This document shows positions 1-6,251 of a stretch of 8,644 nucleotides of DNA, piece by piece. This DNA comes from Clostridium sp. CAG:465. GTDB lineage: Bacteria > Bacillota > Clostridia > TANB77 > CAG-465. The notes beneath the pieces were generated by a model, which was not told where the DNA came from, did not search any database, and worked only from the letters and a program-made list of their open reading frames with translations. The position numbers and the translations under genes are program-made. How positions within the stretch are numbered: the first letter of the stretch is position 1; the number at the start of each line of letters is the position of its first letter. Where the stretch lies: contig FR891258.1 of the NCBI GenBank assembly GCA_000433755.1, forward strand, positions 1 through 8,644, read 5' to 3'.

Positions 1-2
1 TA

Positions 3-50
3 TTTTATTATTTTATTATTTTATTATTTTATTATTTTATTATTCTATTA
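3..50. repeat. 8-bp tandem repeat (TTTTATTA)n
   Basis: Six head-to-tail copies of TTTTATTA run without a gap. The first five are identical and the sixth has one change (TTCTATTA). The preceding TA at 1-2 matches the end of another unit, so the array may continue past the window edge. It lies beyond the hairpin that ends the htrA transcript and is not in a gene. A unit of eight would be prone to slippage. Whether it affects a neighbouring gene cannot be told because that gene is outside the window. Confidence 0.9.
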
Positions 51-69
51 TTTTTAGCCATACTAACCA

Positions 70-101
70 AAAGGAGATGAATATAAAATATCATCTCCTT
101 T
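70..101 (-). terminator. Hairpin terminator after htrA
   Basis: A perfect 11-bp inverted repeat (70-80 with 91-101, core AAGGAGATGA/TCATCTCCTT) flanks a 10-nt A/T loop and begins 18 nt beyond the htrA stop codon. On the minus strand the stem is followed by TTTTGG, a short U-tract; on the plus strand it is followed by a T/A-rich stretch. It could therefore act in both directions. The placement and perfect stem make it the likely end of the three-gene transcript, though the short U-tract makes efficiency uncertain. Confidence 0.75.
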
Positions 102-119
102 ATTACTCTAATACTTTTA

Positions 120-1340
120 TTAATTTGAAGCCTGTGTTGTATCATCACTTTCAAGAGTTACTTGAACATCCATATCTTTATTTTGTCTATGAACCTTTAA
201 TGTAATCTTGTCTCCGACATTTTTAGTATTTTTTATTTCATTCAATTCTTCCATTGTTGTTATATCTTTACCTTCTATTCCTGTTATAACATCACCTTTT
301 TGAAGTCCAGCCTTTGATGCTGGTGAATTTGTAACAACTTGTGCTACATATACACCTTGTGGTAAATTATTCATTTTAGCTGTAGTTTCATCAACGTTTA
401 TACCTGATACACCAATATATGGTCTTACTATTTTTTTATCTTTTATAAGTTTATTAATTATATCAACTGCATCATCACTAGGAATTGCAAAACCAAGACC
501 TTCTACAGATGTACCACTAAGTGAAGATCCAATTTTTACAGTATTAATACCAATTACTTGCCCTTGTGAATTAACTAAAGCTCCACCACTATTTCCAGGA
601 TTAATTGCAGCATCAGTTTGAATTAATTTGTATGTTCTACCACTAGTTGTTATTTTTCTATTTAAAGCAGATATATAACCTACTGTAACACTGCCAGCCA
701 ATTCTTGACCTAGTGGATTACCAATAGCAACTGCTATATCTCCAACTTGAAGTTCTGATGATTTACCAAATTCTGCAGCTGTAAGTCCTGTTTTTTCAAC
801 TTTAATAACAGCTAAATCTGTTGTTTCATCATATCCAACTAAACTAGCTTCAATTGTTTCATCTGAGTCTGCAAGTGTAACTGAAATTTTAGCACTTGAA
901 TCTTTTATTGCACTTTCAATTACATGATAATTTGTAACAATGTAACCATCCTGTGAATATATAATTCCAGATCCCTCTTCACTTGATTCTTGAAGAGAAC
1001 CAAACATTGTTTGTGACATTGCATTTATTTTTATTCCAACAATTGATGGTCCAGCTTTTTTAGCAATTGCAACAACTGGACTATCAGTGGCCTCAATCTT
1101 AATACTTGTTGTATTATTACTATTACTTGTATTAGTAGAATTATTATTGTTTGTTTTTGTAAGAATTGTATATGTTAAAACACTACCTATAGCACCTGCA
1201 ATAATTGCTGTAATAACAGCCATTATAAACATGGGAGTACTATTTCTTTTTTCCTTAATAAACATCTTTGTTCCAACGCTTTTCTGTTCTGTAGCTTTTT
1301 TTTCTTTTGTTATCTTTTTTTCTTCTTCATTTTCACTCAT
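120..1340 (-). CDS. htrA: HtrA/DegP-type membrane-anchored serine protease with PDZ domain
   Basis: S1C-family trypsin-like protease that degrades or refolds damaged exported proteins at the outer face of the membrane. The 406-residue protein has a charged cytoplasmic N-terminus (1-36), one transmembrane helix (about 37-60), an Asn/Ser/Thr-rich linker (62-79), a protease domain (about 85-300) and one C-terminal PDZ domain (about 308-396). The catalytic triad is complete: His139 in TNYHV, Asp175 in TTDLAVIKV and Ser251 in the oxyanion-loop motif GNSGGAL. The size and single-PDZ layout are usual for Gram-positive HtrA. The start is supported by an AGGAGGG Shine-Dalgarno at 1346-1352. It is the last gene of its operon, 32 nt after the HI0933-family flavoprotein gene, and a hairpin follows it. 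No separate promoter was evident in the 32-nt gap, so it is probably expressed with its two upstream neighbours. The family assignment is firm; the actual substrates are unknown. Confidence 0.95.
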   Translation of the reverse strand: MSENEEEKKITKEKKATEQKSVGTKMFIKEKRNSTPMFIMAVITAIIAGAIGSVLTYTILTKTNNNNSTNTSNSNNTTSIKIEATDSPVVAIAKKAGPSIVGIKINAMSQTMFGSLQESSEEGSGIIYSQDGYIVTNYHVIESAIKDSSAKISVTLADSDETIEASLVGYDETTDLAVIKVEKTGLTAAEFGKSSELQVGDIAVAIGNPLGQELAGSVTVGYISALNRKITTSGRTYKLIQTDAAINPGNSGGALVNSQGQVIGINTVKIGSSLSGTSVEGLGFAIPSDDAVDIINKLIKDKKIVRPYIGVSGINVDETTAKMNNLPQGVYVAQVVTNSPASKAGLQKGDVITGIEGKDITTMEELNEIKNTKNVGDKITLKVHRQNKDMDVQVTLESDDTTQASN

Positions 1341-1372
1341 ATTATCCCTCCTATATATTATTTTACAATATA

Positions 1373-2620
1373 TTAACTATTTTTTCCAGCTGCAACACCT
1401 GTTGAAAAAGCAATTTGTAAATTATATCCTCCAGTATATGCATCAACATCAAGCAACTCACCTACGACATACAATCCTTTTACTATTTTTGATTCCATAG
1501 TTTTGGGATTTATTTCTTTTGTATTTATACCTCCAGATGTTACAATGGCCATATCGAGTGGCATAAAGCCAGAAATATTTATTTTTAAATTTTTCACTAT
1601 ATTAACTAAATTTTCTCTTTGTTCTCTTGTAATTTGATGAACCTTTTTCTCTTTATCTATTTTTGATAAGTTAATTATTGGAGATATTAATTTTTGAGGT
1701 AAAAGATCATTTAATGAATTTTTAAATTCTTTATTTGTATATTTTTCAAAATCTCTCTGTATTCTTTTATCTAGCACTTCAAAACTTAATGCTGGTTTTA
1801 AATCAATTACAAATTCAATTTGCTTATTTTTTATTTTTTCATTAATATTTTTTACAGTGTTTAATTTACTACTTGCACTTAATACTACAGGTCCTGTAAC
1901 ACCAAAGTGCGAAAACATCATTTCTCCAAATTCACTATATAATATTTTATTATTAGTTTTATCAATAAGATTTACCTTAACATTTCTAAGAGAAAGGCCT
2001 TGTAATTCTTTACATATTTTATCTTCAGATTTTAAAGGAACAAGTCCAGGTTTTATTTCCTTTATACTATGCCCAAGTTTCTCAAGCAAAATATATCCAT
2101 CTCCTGTACTTCCTGTTGATGAATAGCTTTTCCCACCTGTTGCTATAATACATTTATCACAAACAATTTCAGTACCATTTTCTAGTTTAACTCCTGATAT
2201 TTTTTCATTTTCAGTTATAATTTCTACAACTCTTGAGTTATATTTTATCTTAACATTTTCCTTCTTTAACTTGTTTTTTAATGCATTAACAACATCTATA
2301 GCGCTATCACTTACAGGAAAAACTCTTCCTCCTCTTTCGACCTTGGTTTGTACTCCTAATTTATTAAAGAAATCTACTACATCTTTATTATTGAAATTTG
2401 AAAAAGAGCTATACATAAATTTAGAATTATTTACTATATTATTTCTAAATTTTTCCTCATCACCATCAAATGTAAGATTACATCTACCTTTTCCTGTTAT
2501 TTTTAACTTATTTCCTAAAGAACTATTTTTCTCTACTAATATAACATTATTTCCTTCTTCTGCGGATGTTATACCTGCTATCATTCCTGCAGGTCCACCT
2601 CCAACTACAACAACATTCAT
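1373..2620 (-). CDS. HI0933-family (YhiN/BaiN-like) NAD(P)/FAD-dependent oxidoreductase
   Basis: Flavoprotein of the HI0933 family, often labelled aminoacetone-oxidase-family or BaiN-like. The 415 residues match the family's usual size of about 400. The Rossmann dinucleotide-binding motif GGGPAG is at 7-12 with an acidic end to the second strand (VILVE, to residue 30). The family signature GKGRCNLT is at 43-50, an ATGG motif at 160-163, FSHFGVTGP at 236-244 and TSGGI at 361-365. The C-terminal FAD-contact block, GEL-DVDAYTGGYNLQIAFS, is at 387-406. The physiological substrate of most members is unknown; one gut clostridial relative (BaiN) acts in bile-acid reduction, but that role should not be assumed here. 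Its ATG overlaps the stop codon of the upstream PLP-enzyme gene by one base (TAATG), so translation is probably coupled, helped by an AGGGAG Shine-Dalgarno inside the upstream gene's end. Confidence 0.9.
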   Translation of the reverse strand: MNVVVVGGGPAGMIAGITSAEEGNNVILVEKNSSLGNKLKITGKGRCNLTFDGDEEKFRNNIVNNSKFMYSSFSNFNNKDVVDFFNKLGVQTKVERGGRVFPVSDSAIDVVNALKNKLKKENVKIKYNSRVVEIITENEKISGVKLENGTEIVCDKCIIATGGKSYSSTGSTGDGYILLEKLGHSIKEIKPGLVPLKSEDKICKELQGLSLRNVKVNLIDKTNNKILYSEFGEMMFSHFGVTGPVVLSASSKLNTVKNINEKIKNKQIEFVIDLKPALSFEVLDKRIQRDFEKYTNKEFKNSLNDLLPQKLISPIINLSKIDKEKKVHQITREQRENLVNIVKNLKINISGFMPLDMAIVTSGGINTKEINPKTMESKIVKGLYVVGELLDVDAYTGGYNLQIAFSTGVAAGKNS

Positions 2621-3888
2621 TATTTCTCCCTACTTATAATTTTAGATACTGCACTACATATTGCAAGTTTAGCAGACTCATAAGTAAGTCCTCCTTGCAT
2701 ATACGCAACATATGGTGCACGTATAGGTGAATCAGCTGATAGTTCTATTGATGCTCCTTCTATAAAAGTTCCTGCAGCCATTATTACATCATCATCATAT
2801 CCTGGCATTGCCCATGGTTCTGGAGTTACATGACTATCTATTGGACTTTCATTTTGAATTTGCTGTATAAACGTTATTAGTTTATCTTTATCATTAAATT
2901 TTATTGCTTGAACTATATCTGACCTTTTATCAAAAGCTGATGGATATACATCAAAGCCTTGTTCTTCTAACATTTTAGCAGTGAATACGGCTGACATCAT
3001 TGCGTTTTTAACTATAGATGGAGCCATAAATAATCCTTGTAATATGTTCCTGTTTTGATCCAATGTTGCTCCACATTCCTTACCAATTCCAGGGCAAGTA
3101 AGTTTTTCAGAACATAATTTTATTATTTTACTATCTCCTGCTATATATCCACCTGTTTCACATAGTCCACCACCTGGATTTTTAATTAAACTACCGCATA
3201 CAACATTTACTCCAACATCAGTTGGTTCAAGTTTTTCTGTAAATTCACCATAACAGTTATCAACCATTATTATTACATCTTTATCTATTTTTCGTATATG
3301 TTCCACAACTTCTTTTATATCATCAATACATAAAGATTTCCTTAAAGCATATCCTTTTGAACGTTGAATGTGAATTAATTTTACTTTATTATTTTTTAGA
3401 TATTTTTCAATTTCTTCTATATCAAAATTTCCATCTTTTTTTAAATTTATTTCGTCATATCTAACACCATAAGACATTAAAGATAGTGGATTTTCTGTTA
3501 ATCCTATGACTTCGCATAAAGTGTCATACGGTCTTCCACTTATTGCAAGTAATGTATCACTAGGCATAAGTAATGCTTGAAGAACTGTTGCAATTGTATG
3601 TGTACCATTAACAAATTGTACTCTTACTAAACTATCTTCTGTATGAAATACATCTTTATATATTTTTTCTATTACTTCCCTTCCTGCATCATCATATCCA
3701 TATCCAGTTGTTTTATTCATATGCATTGTAGATACTTTATTGTCTTTAAAAGCTTTTAGAACTTTAGCTTGATTATATAAAGCCGTGTCTTTAATATCAT
3801 TAAATATAAGTTCTAAACCATTTTCAACCTGACTTGCTGTTTTAAGTATTTCACTTGATATATTAAACATATTCTCTATGCTTTTCAT
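2620..3888 (-). CDS. PLP-dependent enzyme, methionine gamma-lyase / aluminium-resistance family (YnbB-like)
   Basis: Fold-type I pyridoxal-phosphate enzyme of the Met_gamma_lyase Pfam family (Bacillus YnbB-like), often annotated as aluminium resistance protein or methionine gamma-lyase family protein. From the chosen start it is 422 residues, normal for the family. Recognisable blocks are TGYGYDDAGRE (61-71), the cofactor-phosphate region QFVNGTHTIA (91-100), the pyridine-nitrogen aspartate Asp210 in MVDNCYGEF, the Schiff-base lysine Lys236 in GSLIKNPGGGL, and GYDDDVIMAAGTFIEGA (363-379). The true substrate is not established; the name comes from distant similarity to Cys/Met-metabolism enzymes. 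A longer frame would begin at GTG 3897, but that GTG is part of the Shine-Dalgarno AAGGTGAT, and the ATG at 3888 sits 6 nt downstream of AAGGTG. It is first in the operon with the HI0933-family gene and htrA and has its own strong promoter. Confidence 0.9.
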   Translation of the reverse strand: MKSIENMFNISSEILKTASQVENGLELIFNDIKDTALYNQAKVLKAFKDNKVSTMHMNKTTGYGYDDAGREVIEKIYKDVFHTEDSLVRVQFVNGTHTIATVLQALLMPSDTLLAISGRPYDTLCEVIGLTENPLSLMSYGVRYDEINLKKDGNFDIEEIEKYLKNNKVKLIHIQRSKGYALRKSLCIDDIKEVVEHIRKIDKDVIIMVDNCYGEFTEKLEPTDVGVNVVCGSLIKNPGGGLCETGGYIAGDSKIIKLCSEKLTCPGIGKECGATLDQNRNILQGLFMAPSIVKNAMMSAVFTAKMLEEQGFDVYPSAFDKRSDIVQAIKFNDKDKLITFIQQIQNESPIDSHVTPEPWAMPGYDDDVIMAAGTFIEGASIELSADSPIRAPYVAYMQGGLTYESAKLAICSAVSKIISREK

Positions 3889-3892
3889 TTTT

Positions 3893-3900
3893 ATCACCTT
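3893..3900 (-). promoter_or_regulatory. Shine-Dalgarno that decides the PLP-enzyme start
   Basis: On the minus strand this reads AAGGTGAT, complementary to the 16S rRNA 3' end. It lies 6 nt (from AAGGTG) upstream of the ATG at 3888. The in-frame GTG at 3897 is inside it and so is unlikely to be the start. Confidence 0.8.
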
Positions 3901-3904
3901 CTAA

Positions 3905-3933
3905 ATTATACCACAATTAATAAATATTGTGAA
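3905..3933 (-). promoter_or_regulatory. Sigma-A-type promoter with extended -10
   Basis: On the minus strand the -35 box TTCACA (3928-3933, five of six consensus bases) is separated by exactly 17 nt from a perfect -10 box TATAAT (3905-3910). The -10 is preceded by TGG (3911-3913), which gives an extended -10, TGGTATAAT. It should drive the PLP enzyme, flavoprotein and htrA operon. The expected start site is near 3898-3901, which overlaps the Shine-Dalgarno and leaves a leader of only about 10-13 nt. Confidence 0.8.
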
Positions 3934-3992
3934 TATACATAACATAATTTCACTAAAATTTCACCTTATATCAAACATTTATCATAAATAGC

Positions 3993-4023
3993 AAAAAGCA
4001 CCCAGTTTATATACTAAGTGCTT
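3993..4023 (-). terminator. Rho-independent terminator after the DUF1292 gene
   Basis: The minus-strand RNA folds into an 11-bp stem, AAGCACUUAGU with ACUGGGUGCUU, around a 6-nt loop (4007-4012), and is followed by a run of five U including the stem's last two bases. Two of the pairs are U-G wobbles. They become C-A mismatches in plus-strand RNA, so the hairpin is complete only in the minus direction. It starts 12 nt past the DUF1292 stop codon and separates the upstream six-gene unit from the promoter at 3905-3933. Confidence 0.88.
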
Positions 4024-4034
4024 ACATTTAACAA

Positions 4035-4394
4035 TTATTCCATATCTTCTAAATCATCTTGATTTTTAGTAAATTCGTCAAATACTTTTTTTCCTAAATT
4101 TTCATCTGTAACCGTATCGTAAACTTCTTCTCCATCGACTTCTTTAATTTCAAGAATTGTTACTTCAACATCATCATCTTCATTTCTATCAGCTTCAGCT
4201 ACAATTAAAAATTCTCTTTCATCTTCAAGGGTAACAACGTCTATTATTTCAAATTTTACATCATTTCCTTCTTCGTCTGTAAGTGTAACTATTGGGCTCA
4301 TATCATCAGGAAGTTCATCCCCAAAATGATCATGTCCACATCCTGCGCAAGAATCACATCCTGCTGCGCATCCTGTTAATTCTTCTTTATCCAT
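4035..4394 (-). CDS. DUF1292 protein (YrzB-like) with Cys/His-rich N-terminus
   Basis: Small acidic protein of 119 residues. The DUF1292 domain (about 34-95) is recognised from the pattern IVTLTDEEGNDVKFEIID followed by REFLIVAEA and an acidic turn before VTILEIKEVDGEE. The function of the family is unknown. Ahead of the domain is a Cys/His cluster, with Cys9, Cys13, Cys16, Cys19, His21 and His23, that looks able to bind a metal; this is inference from residue spacing only. The C-terminal tail (about 105-119) is very acidic. The gene has a near-perfect AAGGAGG Shine-Dalgarno at 4402-4408. It follows ruvX after 26 nt in the conserved Firmicute order yrzL-yrrK-yrzB, which supports the assignment, and it is the last gene before the terminator at 3993-4023. 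Confidence 0.87.
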   Translation of the reverse strand: MDKEELTGCAAGCDSCAGCGHDHFGDELPDDMSPIVTLTDEEGNDVKFEIIDVVTLEDEREFLIVAEADRNEDDDVEVTILEIKEVDGEEVYDTVTDENLGKKVFDEFTKNQDDLEDME

Positions 4395-4420
4395 CTCTTT
4401 TCCTCCTTATATATAATATA

Positions 4421-4834
4421 TCATAAACTATTTAAATATCCTTCTAAAATGTAAGTAGCTGCAAGTTTATCAGCATATGTATTTTTTTTCTTTTGAGAAA
4501 TATTAAGTTCCCTCATTGTCCTATATGCAGAAACCGTCGTTAGCCTTTCATCCCATTTTACTATATTAACATCTAATTTTTCTTTTAATAAAGAAATTAT
4601 CTCATCAACTTTTTTTGTCTTTTCAGACATAGTTCCATTCATGTTTTTTGGATAGCCAAAAACTATTGTTTGTACATCATATGTCTTTGTTAAATTTATT
4701 ATATGAGATATTAACTTTTTAATACTGCCATTTATTACAAATGTATCTAGACCCTGGGCCGTTATACCAAGTTCATCAGATATAGCCAGTCCAACTCTTA
4801 CATCTCCGTAATCTACTCCTAATATTCTTTTCAT
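4421..4834 (-). CDS. ruvX: RuvX/YqgF family putative Holliday junction resolvase / pre-16S rRNA nuclease
   Basis: RNase H-fold nuclease of the YqgF family, annotated as a Holliday junction resolvase-like protein and in E. coli implicated in 16S rRNA 5' end processing. The 137-residue length is typical. The expected acidic active-site residues are present: Asp8 in GVDYGDVRVGLA, Glu97 in WDERLTT and Asp122 in ADKLAA. The block VFGYPKNMNGT (58-68) is the usual second motif. It lies between ireB (6 nt gap) and the DUF1292 gene (26 nt gap), as in Bacillus and Clostridia. The Shine-Dalgarno is weak, only a GGAUC-like stretch within the end of ireB, so translation may depend on coupling to ireB. The stop codon is TGA, which argues against TGA reading as Trp in this organism. 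Confidence 0.94.
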   Translation of the reverse strand: MKRILGVDYGDVRVGLAISDELGITAQGLDTFVINGSIKKLISHIINLTKTYDVQTIVFGYPKNMNGTMSEKTKKVDEIISLLKEKLDVNIVKWDERLTTVSAYRTMRELNISQKKKNTYADKLAATYILEGYLNSL

Positions 4835-4840
4835 AATTTA

Positions 4841-5086
4841 TTATAGATCCAAATATTTCTTTATCATTTCTTGTAGCAAGTCATCTCTTTCAATTTTACA
4901 AATTAGTGCTCTTGCATTTTGATGTGATGTTATATACGTTGGGTCGCCTGATAAAATATAACCTATAATTTGACTAACAGGTTCATATCCCTTATCTTTA
5001 AGAGCAGAAACTACTTGTTCCATTATTTCTTTTACTCTTCTTGATTCATCTTTTTGAGGTTTAAATACTGTAGTATTTTGATCCAT
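4841..5086 (-). CDS. ireB: IreB family regulatory phosphoprotein (DUF965, YrzL)
   Basis: Small helical regulator that in Enterococcus faecalis is phosphorylated on N-terminal threonines by the PASTA kinase IreK and modulates cephalosporin resistance. From the chosen ATG it has 81 residues, close to the family norm. The family signature KGYEPVSQIIGYILSGDPTY (32-51) and the following NARALICKIERDDL region (57-70) are clear. Thr5 and Thr6 in DQNTTVF lie where the phosphorylated threonines of the family occur. The frame stays open to an ATG at 5137, but that start has no ribosome binding site and adds 17 residues of a kind not usual for the family. The ATG at 5086 has AAAGGAG at 5094-5100 with a suitable spacer. 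In Bacillus this gene follows alaS; here a GGDEF-like gene takes that place. Confidence 0.93.
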   Translation of the reverse strand: MDQNTTVFKPQKDESRRVKEIMEQVVSALKDKGYEPVSQIIGYILSGDPTYITSHQNARALICKIERDDLLQEMIKKYLDL

Positions 5087-5093
5087 AAAATCA

Positions 5094-5100
5094 CTCCTTT
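5094..5100 (-). promoter_or_regulatory. Shine-Dalgarno that decides the ireB start
   Basis: On the minus strand this reads AAAGGAG, followed by TGATTTT and then the ATG at 5086. It favours the 81-residue IreB over the longer frame beginning at 5137. Confidence 0.85.
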
Positions 5101-5101
5101 T

Positions 5102-5125
5102 CTTTATTATATTATATTTATTATA
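5102..5125 (-). promoter_or_regulatory. Possible internal promoter before ireB
   Basis: On the minus strand this stretch contains overlapping TATAAT-like hexamers just upstream of the ireB Shine-Dalgarno. No good -35 box is found at 16-18 nt, and such hexamers arise easily in DNA this AT-rich. It could give ireB-ruvX-DUF1292 independent expression, but the support is weak. Confidence 0.3.
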
Positions 5126-5150
5126 ATACAATGACATATTTTTAAATTGT

Positions 5151-6224
5151 TTAAATTATTTTAATTGTATTAACTGAATTCATTCCGTCTATATAATCTA
5201 CCATCTTTTCTATTTCAAAATCGATATCATTTTGATTTTTTACTGTATGTAATAAAAATTGACTATTTACTGTTATCTTTTCATCACCTACATACTCACT
5301 TTCCAAGTTTAACTTTGCAAGTAACCTTTCAATCATAGGTTGTGAAGCTTGTGATGACATATTAGGAATAATTATTAAAAATTTAATTCCACTATATCTT
5401 ATTAATATAATATTCTTATTTACAAAATTTTTTATACAATTTGTAGCCTTAATAAGTACAGCATTTCCAACATTTCTACCATATTTTAGATTAATATCTG
5501 GAATGTTTTTTAGACAAACCATTGCTATTGTATTATTCTCATTATTTTTTATAATCTTTCTTGCACCTGAGTACAAATATAAATTAGTGTAAAATCCTGT
5601 TTGTTTATCTTCGTTTTGTGCTTTTTCAATTGATCTTTGAAATCCAACAATATCAAGAAATGTTCCTATATTTGCCTTTAGTTTTGCAAGCTCTGATTTT
5701 GGAATATTGTCAAATGCATTAGATACAGTATCTTCTAAAAGCCAAAATCCTAAATAAACTCCGTTACAATATATTGGAGAAAACATTGCGGATTTTATTC
5801 TTCTTTCAACTGCACTTCTATATAAAAGTGTTTTTCCCGGTGCAGTTGTTAAATACTTAGATACATTTTTAGAGATATTAACTTTAAAATCATTTTCATT
5901 TGCAATATCTTTTAGTCTATCTTTATATATAGCTTCTATATTACTTGCTGTTGAATCATATTCATACCCATCAAATGTTGAAATAGTTGAGTATTTAACT
6001 CCATAATTTGTTATTATAACATCATTTAAGTTTTTAATTTTCTCATCAGATGAAAACTTTGAACTCATTATTTCTAACATATTTTGCAATATATTCATAT
6101 TAGCTACATTTTTTGATACAGATTTTAGGGAGTTTATTTGTCTCTTTTGAAAAGATGTAATAATTATTGCAACAATTAAAATAAGTATAATTGTAATTAT
6201 TAAGGTTATTATTAATAACTCCAT
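5151..6224 (-). CDS. Membrane-anchored GAF-like / degenerate GGDEF protein
   Basis: 357-residue protein with one N-terminal transmembrane helix (about 3-25), a short coiled linker with basic residues (27-45), a GAF-like sensor region (about 45-195) and a GGDEF-like domain (about 203-348). The GGDEF entry motif is recognisable as DKQTGFYTNLY (206-216, compare D-x-LTGLYNR), and KYGRNVGNAVL (247-257) resembles the following GGDEF-domain helix. The catalytic loop reads RYSGIKFLII (276-285) where an active enzyme has RYGGDEF, so the metal- and GTP-binding acidic residues are missing. It is therefore unlikely to make c-di-GMP and more likely acts as a binding or interaction domain. No RxxD inhibitory site was seen ahead of the loop. 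An AGAGGT Shine-Dalgarno at 6231-6236 supports the start. It follows the TadZ-like gene by 27 nt and no terminator separates it from ireB. The GAF call is the less certain of the two. Confidence 0.75.
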   Translation of the reverse strand: MELLIITLIITIILILIVAIIITSFQKRQINSLKSVSKNVANMNILQNMLEIMSSKFSSDEKIKNLNDVIITNYGVKYSTISTFDGYEYDSTASNIEAIYKDRLKDIANENDFKVNISKNVSKYLTTAPGKTLLYRSAVERRIKSAMFSPIYCNGVYLGFWLLEDTVSNAFDNIPKSELAKLKANIGTFLDIVGFQRSIEKAQNEDKQTGFYTNLYLYSGARKIIKNNENNTIAMVCLKNIPDINLKYGRNVGNAVLIKATNCIKNFVNKNIILIRYSGIKFLIIIPNMSSQASQPMIERLLAKLNLESEYVGDEKITVNSQFLLHTVKNQNDIDFEIEKMVDYIDGMNSVNTIKII

Positions 6225-6251
6225 TTACAAACCTCTTTTCTTTAATTTAAA

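Noticed and set aside
1..50. CRISPR array
   Set aside because: The 8-bp units abut directly with no spacers, so this is a simple tandem repeat.
1087..1500. Plus-strand open frame rich in Leu/Val/Ile that looks like a membrane protein
   Set aside because: It is antisense to the start of htrA and the end of the flavoprotein gene. Its hydrophobicity is the mirror of Asn/Ser-rich codons, and it has no ribosome binding site.
1857..2126. Plus-strand open frame of 89 codons
   Set aside because: It lies wholly opposite the well-supported HI0933-family gene and shows no recognisable family pattern.
2271..2639. Plus-strand open frame of 122 codons
   Set aside because: It is antisense to the N-terminal FAD-binding half of the flavoprotein gene; its low-complexity Ser/Leu/Pro composition is a shadow effect.
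4421..4423. Alternative genetic code with TGA as Trp
   Set aside because: ruvX ends in TGA at its normal family length and the Trp I checked, in the GGDEF-like gene, is TGG.
5087..5137. N-terminal extension of IreB (17 residues from the ATG at 5137)
   Set aside because: There is no Shine-Dalgarno before 5137, the extension overlaps TATAAT-like sequence, and the ATG at 5086 gives the normal family length with a good ribosome binding site.
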